DNA of 26,128 bases, from positions 30,239-56,366 of the forward strand of contig DHRK01000066.1 in NCBI GenBank assembly GCA_002410325.1. Direction: 5' to 3'. Position 1 is the stretch's first letter; each line of letters opens with the position of its first letter. This document shows positions 1-6,500 of the stretch, one piece after another. The position numbers were made by a program, and so were the translations under genes. This DNA is from Syntrophomonas sp. UBA5314 (lineage in GTDB: Bacteria; Bacillota; Syntrophomonadia; Syntrophomonadales; Syntrophomonadaceae). The notes beneath the pieces were generated by a model. That model worked only from the letters and a program-made list of their open reading frames with translations, searched no databases and was not told where the DNA came from.

Positions 1-1010
1 AGTTCGGCTTTAAGGTGATCTATGGCTTCAATCGCCACCGGATCTTTTCCGTATTCCCAGGCCAGGTAGGTGCTGGCGTAATCGCCGGTGTAAACCAGGG
101 AATAAAAACGGGCCAGCCAGGAACGGCCGCTGCTTTGCACTTCCAGCATATTCTTTACTTGGTCCTTGACCAGGTCTTTGGTGATCTCGATGCGGCGCAC
201 CACCCGGGGATGATCTCCGGAGTCTCTCAGAATGACCAGGCACAGCTGTCTGATAATATCCCGGGGCTCGTCAAAGCCCATGATTTCATTGTGGTTGAGC
301 TCCGGCAAAACCGCCCAATAGGCCGGTGACTTGGCGTTTTCGTTGATCTGGGCCTTCCAGCGGAAGGCCGCGGTTTCACTGAGTCCCGCGCTTCCCCAGA
401 TGACCGGCAGAGCGCCTTTCATCAGCCGGGCGGCCTCCCGGGCCGCATTTCCCTCCAGCGGTGCTTCCGGGTTTAATTGCTCGCGCAACCGGTACAGTAC
501 ATCCACGGTTTCTTTGAGATCCTCGGTGACGCCTTCGATAAGACCGGCTTTCTCCAAAAGCAGGGCCAGCGGGGCAAACAGATAACCGGTGGCCGCCCTG
601 GGGCTCAAGCCTCCCGGCACCATCAGGCACGGATAGTCGTAATGTTCGGCCAGTTTCTTGAGCTGCCCCCCGCTGGTCAAGCCCACTATTCGAGCCCCCT
701 GCTTTCTGGCCTGTTCGAAGGAGCTCAAGGTTTCTTCGGTGTTGCCTGAATAAGTAACGGCCAGGAACAGAGTCTGCGGGCCCACAAAGCGGGGGATCTC
801 ATAGCCGCGGTTGACTACCACCGGGACCTGGACGGTTTGCGCAGCCAGGCTGCGTAAAATATCCCCGCCGATAGCTGATCCGCCCATACCCGTTATTACT
901 ATGTTTTGAAGACCCTCACCTATGTCCGGCAAGGCCTCGCGCCCGGCCAGCCCGTATTCGAATTGGCCGGGCAGCTCTCCCAGATAACGCATCATCGTGT
1001 CATTATGCAT
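1..1010 (-). CDS. Bifunctional phosphoglucose/phosphomannose isomerase (SIS family), 3' end cut by window
   Basis: This enzyme interconverts glucose-6-P and fructose-6-P, and mannose-6-P and fructose-6-P, in the cytoplasm. I translated the frame by hand: it is open from an ATG at 1010 to base 1 (336 codons, no stop). Residues 41-50 read GMGGSAIGGD, the phosphosugar-binding signature of the SIS domain in this family. Around residues 222-245 there is the family block with NENAKSPAYW and ELNHNEIMGF, which carries the conserved catalytic Glu and His. The end, WEYGKDPVAIEAIDHLK, matches the C-terminal end of the family, so only a few residues are probably missing. AGGGGG sits about 6 bases before the ATG. 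The gene lies 63 bases after the ROK kinase on the same strand, which suggests a small sugar-phosphate operon. Family assignment is firm; dual substrate use is inferred from the family. Confidence 0.9.
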   Translation of the reverse strand, partial: MHNDTMMRYLGELPGQFEYGLAGREALPDIGEGLQNIVITGMGGSAIGGDILRSLAAQTVQVPVVVNRGYEIPRFVGPQTLFLAVTYSGNTEETLSSFEQARKQGARIVGLTSGGQLKKLAEHYDYPCLMVPGGLSPRAATGYLFAPLALLLEKAGLIEGVTEDLKETVDVLYRLREQLNPEAPLEGNAAREAARLMKGALPVIWGSAGLSETAAFRWKAQINENAKSPAYWAVLPELNHNEIMGFDEPRDIIRQLCLVILRDSGDHPRVVRRIEITKDLVKDQVKNMLEVQSSGRSWLARFYSLVYTGDYASTYLAWEYGKDPVAIEAIDHLKAE

Positions 1011-1073
1011 ATCGCACCCCCTGTCGGTATTTGGTCCTGTTCATCTTACTCGTAGAGATATATGCCCTTGACT

Positions 1074-2042
1074 TTAATTTATACCCGGTCCCCGCTCCTT
1101 ATGCAGCACTGCGGCCAGACACCCCAGCAATCCTATGGCTTCACCCAGATCGGTAAACTCGATGCGCAGGTCCCGGGCATTGAGGGGAAAAGCCAGCGAG
1201 CGCACCTGTTCATCCAGTGATGAGCTGATCAGATCACGCCAGCCCTGGGCGACACTGCCCCCCAGGACCACAAGCTGGGGATTGAACAGGTTGACCAGGT
1301 TGGCTATCGCCTGTCCCAAAAATTGGGTAGTTTCACGAACCACCGCCAGGGCCGCCCGGTCGCCCCGGCGGGCGGCTTCACCCAACTCCCGGGCGCCCCA
1401 GGGGCCGGGGCCTAAATCCATATCCGCGCCCCAGCCGCCGGCTCTCATCTGTTCCACCCGCCTGGCCAGGACCCGGCCGGCCGCCACCGCCTCCAGGCAG
1501 CCCCGCCGCCCGCAGCCGCACACCGGCCCGTTTCTCTCTACCACCATATGCCCGATCTCTCCGGCTCCACCCGCTTGGCCCCGGTAGAGCCGGCCGTCTA
1601 AAATCAATCCTCCGCCCACCCCGGTGCTGACAGTGATGTATATGAGATTGGGGCTGAACGGCGTAGAACCGAAATAGTATGCACCTAAAGCAGCCATGTT
1701 GGTGTCTTTCTCTACTATAACCGGCATACCCAGGCCTTCCGTCATGATGTCACGGACGGGAACCTCTTTCCAGCCCAGGTTAGGTGAATCCAGCATGACC
1801 GCGGCGGGAAAAGACAGAGGCCCGGGCACCGCCGCCGCGGCTCCCATTACCCGGTCGCCTTCCTGCCCCACCTGCTGTTGCAGGCCGAGCAGCGAAGCAC
1901 AAATCTGCTCCAAAACCTTGACCGGTTCTTGATCATAGGGCGTGGGGCTCTTTTCCTGAATTAAAATCCGGCCGCTTGAATCCAGTACCGCGGTCAGTAT
2001 TTTAGTGGCGCCCAGATCGGCGGCCAGAATCAATTGGCGCAC
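1074..2042 (-). CDS. ROK-family sugar kinase (glucokinase-like)
   Basis: Cytoplasmic ATP-dependent hexose kinase of the ROK family, 322 residues, a usual length. The N-terminal phosphate-binding loop is seen as AADLGATKI (residues 7-15). EKDTNMAALG (111-120) holds the catalytic Asp113, and STGVGGGLI follows at 139-147. The ROK zinc site is complete: GEIGHM (161-166, with His165) and CGCGRRGC with Cys175, Cys177, Cys182. There is no N-terminal helix-turn-helix, so it is a kinase and not a ROK repressor. The start is GTG (2040-2042), supported by AAGGAGG about 8 bases upstream. It lies 16 bases after the DUF362 gene and is followed by the phosphoglucose isomerase, so glucose to glucose-6-P to fructose-6-P is a plausible pairing. 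The true sugar cannot be told from sequence. Confidence 0.9.
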   Translation of the reverse strand: MRQLILAADLGATKILTAVLDSSGRILIQEKSPTPYDQEPVKVLEQICASLLGLQQQVGQEGDRVMGAAAAVPGPLSFPAAVMLDSPNLGWKEVPVRDIMTEGLGMPVIVEKDTNMAALGAYYFGSTPFSPNLIYITVSTGVGGGLILDGRLYRGQAGGAGEIGHMVVERNGPVCGCGRRGCLEAVAAGRVLARRVEQMRAGGWGADMDLGPGPWGARELGEAARRGDRAALAVVRETTQFLGQAIANLVNLFNPQLVVLGGSVAQGWRDLISSSLDEQVRSLAFPLNARDLRIEFTDLGEAIGLLGCLAAVLHKERGPGIN

Positions 2043-2058
2043 CCCAGCAACCTCCTTG

Positions 2059-3183
2059 CTAAATCTCGCTAAGCTCGTAATCCAGGCTGCCCATTCCCAG
2101 AAGCTCGGCGTGTTTTAAGGTGGCCATCCACCCTATGCCGGGATGCACGGCCTCGAATTTATCCTGCCCGGCCGGCAGCCCTTCTATCATACAACCGGGC
2201 AGAACCGGCAGGGCGTTCACCAGATCCGCGCAGGCCTTGTCCAAAGCCACCGCGTCGGTAGAGGCCATGATGCCAAGGTTGGGAACGATGGCGGCGTCGT
2301 TGTGCCCGTAGCAATCGCATTCCGGGCTGATATCCATGACAAACGAGACATAGAGCACTTTGCCCGGTTTATCTATCACTGCGCCCAGGGCGTATTCAGC
2401 CATCTTTTCCTGGGTGGTTTCGGGAGTGGTCCGCCAGGAGGGCCGGATAGCGTCAAAGGTGCAGGTCACCGCGCATTCGCCGCAGCCCAGGCATTTTTCA
2501 TCGACAATGGCCGACTTCTGCCCCTTTTTATTGCCCTCCCAGGCTTCCATGACGATGGCATCGGCCGGGCACCATTTTTGACACTTGGCACAGCCGGTGC
2601 ATTTCGCTTCCAGGACTTGGGGCAGCATATCGGAATGCATCTGCTGTTTGCCGCTGCGCGAACCGAGTCCCATCCCCAGGTTTTTTATGGCTCCTCCAAA
2701 CCCGGTCAGCTCGTGGCACTTAAAATGGGTCATCACCACCATGGCATCGGCATGAACCGCCGCGCTGCCGATATTTACTTCTTTAAAATGGGTTCCCGGT
2801 ATGGGCACTTTGATATAATCCTTCCCGGTCAAGCCGTCGGCTATGATCAGGGGGGCCCCCACCACCGAATAATCAAACCCGTTTTCGATAGCCGCCTGCA
2901 GGTGGTCGACCGAATTGGAGCGCCAGCCTTTATACAGGGTGTTGGCATCGGTCAGAAAGGGCTTTCCGCCTTTCTTTTTGATCATATCCACCATCCGCCG
3001 CACATAGGGAGGCCGGATGTAACTGAGATTACCCGGCTCGCCGAAATGAAGCTTGACGGCCACCAGATCGCCGGGCTCGATGACCTGGTTCAGCCCGGCT
3101 TTTTGGCTCAGCTTCTCCATTTTATCCAGCAGGCTGCGATTGTTCCGGGCCCTTAAATTCGTGAAATAGACTTTGGATGCCAT
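2059..3183 (-). CDS. DUF362 domain protein with two [4Fe-4S] ferredoxin motifs
   Basis: A 374-residue protein of the DUF362 family, whose function is not known. The N-terminal two thirds is the DUF362 domain (for example KLHFGEPGN near residue 50 and FKCHELTGFGGAIKNLGMG near 155-172). A dicluster ferredoxin module is inserted after it, with Cys195, 198, 201, 205 (CTGCAKCQKWC) and Cys231, 234, 237, 241 (CLGCGECAVTC), enough for two [4Fe-4S] clusters. No signal peptide or membrane segment is seen, so it is probably a cytoplasmic electron-transfer or sensor protein. I chose the ATG at 3183: an AGGAGGGAG ribosome binding site lies directly before it, and that site would fall inside the longer reading from 3198. 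The gene starts 11 bases after the HAD gene ends. Confidence 0.88.
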   Translation of the reverse strand: MASKVYFTNLRARNNRSLLDKMEKLSQKAGLNQVIEPGDLVAVKLHFGEPGNLSYIRPPYVRRMVDMIKKKGGKPFLTDANTLYKGWRSNSVDHLQAAIENGFDYSVVGAPLIIADGLTGKDYIKVPIPGTHFKEVNIGSAAVHADAMVVMTHFKCHELTGFGGAIKNLGMGLGSRSGKQQMHSDMLPQVLEAKCTGCAKCQKWCPADAIVMEAWEGNKKGQKSAIVDEKCLGCGECAVTCTFDAIRPSWRTTPETTQEKMAEYALGAVIDKPGKVLYVSFVMDISPECDCYGHNDAAIVPNLGIMASTDAVALDKACADLVNALPVLPGCMIEGLPAGQDKFEAVHPGIGWMATLKHAELLGMGSLDYELSEI

Positions 3184-3194
3184 AAACTCCCTCC

Positions 3195-3998
3195 TCATAA
3201 AACAAATTTATACAGAGCTTCCGCTACCCCTTCCTCTTCATTGCTGTGGGTTACATAAGCGGCGGCCTGCTTTACCTCATCCCGGGCGTTGCCCATGGCC
3301 ACACCCAGACCGGCCCATTCGATCATGGCCAGATCATTGTAGCTGTCTCCCAGGGCCATTACCTGCTCCTGGGCAATACCGTAATGATCGGCCACCACCT
3401 TTAATGCGTCTCCCTTGGTGGCCTGGGGATGCATTACTTCCAGATAATAAGGTTTGGAGCGGGTTATATTTAGATGTTGGGGGGAGTATCGAGCGGTAAG
3501 CCCGCCCTGAAGTTTTATAACCAGCTTTTTATCGTGTACTACGGATAGGATCTTCAGGGTCTCCCGGGTTTTAGCCGTCTCCCGCAGGTTTTCCATAAGG
3601 ACCGGTTCTACTCCGGCCAGTTCGGAATAATCCTGGCCATCTTTCGTTAAGCGTTCCATGCACAGCCGGTCGCCAAAGTAGCAGTGATAGTGAACCCCGG
3701 CCTGGTGAAAAAAGTCCATTACTTCAACCGCTTCCGCAAAGGGTACCGGTTTATTGTACAGTATCTCACCGGACAGGGAATTCTTCACCAGGGCTCCCTG
3801 GTAGGTAATAAGAGGCACGTCCACCTGCAGCAGCCTGGCATAAGGCAGGGCTGAGCTGTACATGCGCCCGGTAGCCAGGGTGACCAGGATCCCTTTTTTC
3901 TGCACCTGGCGAATGATCTCCAGGCAGTGCGAAGAGATCTGAAGGTCCGGATCCAGCAGGGTGTCGTCCAGATCGATCGCCACCAGTTTTATGCCCAT
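3195..3998 (-). CDS. Cof-type HAD-IIB family phosphatase
   Basis: A 267-residue haloacid-dehalogenase-type hydrolase of the Cof/YwpJ subgroup, likely a phosphatase of small sugar phosphates or nucleotides. Motif I is DLDDT (nucleophile Asp9, acid/base Asp11). Motif II is the Thr of TLATGRM. The Lys of TKGDALK and GDSYNDLAM provide motifs III and IV with the Mg-binding acids. The large middle part is the type IIB cap. The reading frame can be opened 12 codons earlier (to 4034), but GAGGAGG lies 5 bases before the ATG at 3998, which decides the start. It heads a probable operon with DUF362, ROK kinase and sugar isomerase. Substrates of this family are broad and cannot be predicted here. Confidence 0.9.
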   Translation of the reverse strand: MGIKLVAIDLDDTLLDPDLQISSHCLEIIRQVQKKGILVTLATGRMYSSALPYARLLQVDVPLITYQGALVKNSLSGEILYNKPVPFAEAVEVMDFFHQAGVHYHCYFGDRLCMERLTKDGQDYSELAGVEPVLMENLRETAKTRETLKILSVVHDKKLVIKLQGGLTARYSPQHLNITRSKPYYLEVMHPQATKGDALKVVADHYGIAQEQVMALGDSYNDLAMIEWAGLGVAMGNARDEVKQAAAYVTHSNEEEGVAEALYKFVL

Positions 3999-4034
3999 TT
4001 TATCCTCCTCATATAGTATATACTGTTCAACCAA

Positions 4035-4077
4035 TTAAGGGACGCGACCGTATTGAACTAAGTGGTCCGTCCCTCAA
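4035..4077. repeat. Imperfect inverted repeat with GGGACG core
   Basis: Left arm TTAAGGGACGCGACC (4035-4049) and right arm GGTCCGTCCCTCAA (4064-4077) pair with one extra base and one mismatch around a 14-base loop. The GGGAC core resembles the stronger REP-like pair just to the right (4098-4190). It lies in the 5' region of the HAD gene, just upstream of a TATACT that could serve as its -10; no convincing -35 is seen. Confidence 0.55.
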
Positions 4078-4097
4078 GTATGTCATTTATGAGTGAG

Positions 4098-4190
4098 TGA
4101 GTTGGGGGACGGTTCTTCAACTCATTTTTGCCTGGAGCTACTCAATCCGGGCTGGATAAATGAGTTGAAGAACCGTCCCCTAACTCATTT
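4098..4190. repeat. Pair of inverted REP-like repeats (REPIN-like)
   Basis: Two copies of a unit of about 29 bases lie head to head. Copy 1 (4098-4127) begins TGAGTTG and contains GGGGACGGTTCTT, then CAACTCATTT. Copy 2 (4158-4190) is its reverse complement with about one difference in the shared part. Each unit is itself bounded by TGAGTTG/CAACTCA-type ends. The spacer is about 30 bases. A further copy lies at 9372-9403. The arrangement is that of REP doublets spread by REP-associated tyrosine transposases (RAYT, Y1_Tnp family); no such transposase is in the window. The pair sits between the small membrane protein (stop at 4194) and the HAD gene and could also act as a terminator. Confidence 0.75.
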
Positions 4191-4193
4191 CTT

Positions 4194-4556
4194 TTAGCGG
4201 AAATTGAAGGAGCGATCATCTACGAAGAAAGAGATTACACCGCTGATGATGCTCATGACTATAGCCGCCAGTATGGCCCAACCAAAACCGGCAATATCAA
4301 AACCGCGCACCGTCACCGAGGTTATCCACAGCAAAAAGCCGTTGATAACGAACGTAAATAGCCCGAGGGTGACTATGTTGAAGGGTAAAGTCAGGCCGAT
4401 CAGAATGGGCCTGATAAAGGCGTTTACTATGCCTAGAAAAACCGAACCAACGATTGCCGCCCAAAAGGTCAATTCGAAATTCGATCCCAGCAGCACGGCG
4501 GTTAGGATAAGGGCCAGAATATTAAGCACCCATCTTACTATCCATCCCCGTATCAT
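4194..4556 (-). CDS. Phage holin family 4 / YvlD-like four-helix membrane protein
   Basis: A 120-residue integral membrane protein with four predicted membrane segments: about residues 8-24, 30-48, 56-77 and 85-112. The pattern NAFIRPILIGLTLPFNIVTLGLFTFVINGFLLW is abridged here as the NAFIRP...LPFNIVTLG signature of family PF04020 (phage_holin_4_2, YvlD of Bacillus subtilis). The name is historical: chromosomal members are not shown to be lysis proteins and their role is unclear, possibly in the envelope stress response. The ATG at 4556 has AGGGGAG about 6 bases upstream. It has its own promoter (see 4593-4598) and seems to be a single-gene unit. Confidence 0.85.
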   Translation of the reverse strand: MIRGWIVRWVLNILALILTAVLLGSNFELTFWAAIVGSVFLGIVNAFIRPILIGLTLPFNIVTLGLFTFVINGFLLWITSVTVRGFDIAGFGWAILAAIVMSIISGVISFFVDDRSFNFR

Positions 4557-4592
4557 GGTAACTCCCCTTTCTTAATCATCATACCTATTAAA

Positions 4593-4598
4593 ATTATA
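4593..4598 (-). promoter_or_regulatory. Extended -10 promoter element for the small membrane protein
   Basis: On the minus strand the sequence reads TGGTATAAT, a perfect TATAAT with the TGn extension, 36 bases upstream of the ATG at 4556. The hexamer 17 bases further up (AAAGAA) is a poor -35, as is usual with extended -10 promoters. It follows uvrC (stop at 4663). Confidence 0.6.
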
Positions 4599-4662
4599 CC
4601 ACTCCCGACAGCAGGTTCTTTCATTGCTGTTTACATATTATCGTTATTTCCCGGGAAATATT

Positions 4663-6459
4663 TCAGGATTTCTGCTGTCTCTGCAAATAATCGCAAATAT
4701 CCCTGGCTAAATTGAGACTTATTCCGGGCAGGGAACTGATCTCTTCGGGCGAAGCGGCTCTAATCCTGTTTACCGATCCGAAATGCTGTAAAAGGGCCTT
4801 TTTTCTTTTTTCCCCCACTCCCGGAATTTCATCCAAAAGCGAACTGGTTATTTTTTTATTTCTTCGCTGCCGGTTATAGCTTATGGCAAAACGGTGAGCT
4901 TCATCACGCAGCCTTTGCAAAAGCTGCAGCCCTTCGTCACGGCGGGGCAGGATCAGGGATTCCCCCTGCCCGGGCCGGAATATTTCCTCCCTCTTTTTGG
5001 CCAGGCTTATAACCGCCACGTCTTCACCCAGTTCATCAAGGACCCGCTGAGCGGCATGCAGCTGGCCCAGCCCGCCGTCAATCACCAGCAAGTCCGGCTC
5101 GGGCAGAAAATTGGGGTTGCCCTGCCGGGCCTCCCGGAAGCGGCGCTGCAGGGTTTCGGCCAGGGAGCTGTAGTCGTCATTCTGTTCCTGTTTTATTTTG
5201 AAACGGCGGTAGGCCTTTTTGTCAGGGGCTCCATGGGTGAAAACCACCATAGAAGCTACGGTCTCGGTTCCGCCCAGGTGGGAGACGTCATAGCATTCGA
5301 TGCGCTCCGGAACCGTTTCCAGATTGAGCGCCCGGCTCAAGTCCAATAAGACCCTTTGCTTTTTATCTTCCTGGTTCAATTGCTCTTCCAGCAACAGCCG
5401 GGCGTTGTTTTCCACCATTTCCATCAGACGGCGTTTTTCCCCCTTTAGGGGAGTCCTTATCTCCACCCGGTGCCCGCTCCGCTCTTTGAACCATTCGGAC
5501 AGGAGCTGCCGGTTGGCGGGGAGGTGGTTGACCAGCAATTCTTCGGCCGTATCATGAGCTTCGGCAAAATAGCCGCGCAGCAGGACTTCCATCATTTCAG
5601 CTTCGCTTTCCTCCATCACCCGGGTCAGCCAGAAGCTGTCCTTGTTGATCAGCTTCCCCCGGCGGATCTTGAAGATCAGGCCCAGGGCGGAGCGCGGGGC
5701 CGTTATCAGCGCAGCCAGGTCCAGGTTGAGCGGAGTTGCCAGGGCCACCTGCTGTTTTTCGCCCAGCCGCTTCAGGCTCTGCACTTGATCGCGCAGCCGG
5801 GCGGCTTTTTCAAATTCCAGGTTGGCAGCCGCTTCCTTCATCTGCATTTCACTGCTCTTGACCAGTTGCAGGTAGTCCCCTTCCATAAAAGTTATCAGGT
5901 TTCTGACCAGCGCCTGGTACTCCTCCGGGCTCACCTTGCCGACGCAGGGCCCCAGGCATCTTCCGATATCATGGTTCAGGCAGGGCCGCTCCCGGCGGCT
6001 AAAGGTTTTACAGGAGCGCAGCATGAAGATGGAGCTCAAGACCCGCAGGTTCTCGCGCAGGGAACCGGCATTGGTGTAGGGTCCAAAATACCTGGAAACT
6101 CCGTCCTTTTTCTCCCTGACCATAGCCAGGCGGGGAAATTCGTCAGCAACCGTCAATTTCAGGTGAGGATAGGTCTTGTCGTCCCGGAAGAGAATATTGT
6201 AGCGGGGGTGATGGGCCTTGATCAGGTTGTCTTCCAGGAGCAGGGCTTCCATCTCGTTGGAGGTCACGATAAAGTCAAAACTGGCCACCCGGTTCATCAT
6301 GGCCCTGACCTTGGGCTCCAGCTTTTCACTGGCCTGAAAATAGGAGCGCATGCGATTGCGCAGGAGCTTGGCCTTGCCTACATATATGACCCGCCCCTCG
6401 CTGTCCTTGTAGATATATACGCCCGGCTGCAGGGGCACCTTTTTCAACCTGTCTCTCAT
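4663..6459 (-). CDS. uvrC: UvrABC excinuclease subunit C
   Basis: UvrC makes both incisions around a DNA lesion after UvrA and UvrB have located it. The protein is 598 residues, a normal length. The N-terminal GIY-YIG nuclease domain shows GVYIYKD (13-19) and VIYVGKAKLLRNR (25-37). A cysteine-bearing stretch follows near residues 150-175. The UVR domain that binds UvrB is near 205-235 (NLEFEKAARLRDQV). The RNase H-like C-terminal nuclease shows ECYDVSHLGG and LLVIDGGLGQL. Two helix-hairpin-helix motifs close the protein (IPGVGEKRKKALL and LPGISLNLAR). The ATG at 6459 has GGAGATGAG upstream. It starts 41 bases after uvrA ends, and is the last gene of a uvrB-uvrA-uvrC operon. Confidence 0.97.
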   Translation of the reverse strand: MRDRLKKVPLQPGVYIYKDSEGRVIYVGKAKLLRNRMRSYFQASEKLEPKVRAMMNRVASFDFIVTSNEMEALLLEDNLIKAHHPRYNILFRDDKTYPHLKLTVADEFPRLAMVREKKDGVSRYFGPYTNAGSLRENLRVLSSIFMLRSCKTFSRRERPCLNHDIGRCLGPCVGKVSPEEYQALVRNLITFMEGDYLQLVKSSEMQMKEAAANLEFEKAARLRDQVQSLKRLGEKQQVALATPLNLDLAALITAPRSALGLIFKIRRGKLINKDSFWLTRVMEESEAEMMEVLLRGYFAEAHDTAEELLVNHLPANRQLLSEWFKERSGHRVEIRTPLKGEKRRLMEMVENNARLLLEEQLNQEDKKQRVLLDLSRALNLETVPERIECYDVSHLGGTETVASMVVFTHGAPDKKAYRRFKIKQEQNDDYSSLAETLQRRFREARQGNPNFLPEPDLLVIDGGLGQLHAAQRVLDELGEDVAVISLAKKREEIFRPGQGESLILPRRDEGLQLLQRLRDEAHRFAISYNRQRRNKKITSSLLDEIPGVGEKRKKALLQHFGSVNRIRAASPEEISSLPGISLNLARDICDYLQRQQKS

Positions 6460-6500
6460 ACCAACTCATCTCCGTCCCCGTGTTGCACCTTTTTTCCATT

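Noticed and set aside
1074..2042. ROK-type transcription repressor (NagC/XylR-like)
   Set aside because: No N-terminal helix-turn-helix; the protein starts directly with the kinase phosphate-binding loop.
2143..3156. Plus-strand frame of 337 codons antisense to the DUF362 gene
   Set aside because: It is the mirror of a conserved coding frame; long antisense frames are common at this base composition. The minus-strand product has complete ferredoxin motifs.
4194..4556. Prophage holin, hence a prophage remnant
   Set aside because: The family name is misleading; YvlD-like members are chromosomal and no other phage gene, integrase or attachment site is nearby.
4646..4659. ATTTCCCGGGAAAT palindrome just after the uvrC stop as a terminator
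   Set aside because: Perfectly symmetrical with no proper loop and no T-run on either strand; it may be a protein-binding site but nothing supports it.
6461..6479. CCAACTCA and CCGTCCCC between uvrA and uvrC as a possible fourth REP copy
   Set aside because: The two short blocks are in a different order and spacing from the true units and the segment doubles as the uvrC ribosome binding region; likely chance.
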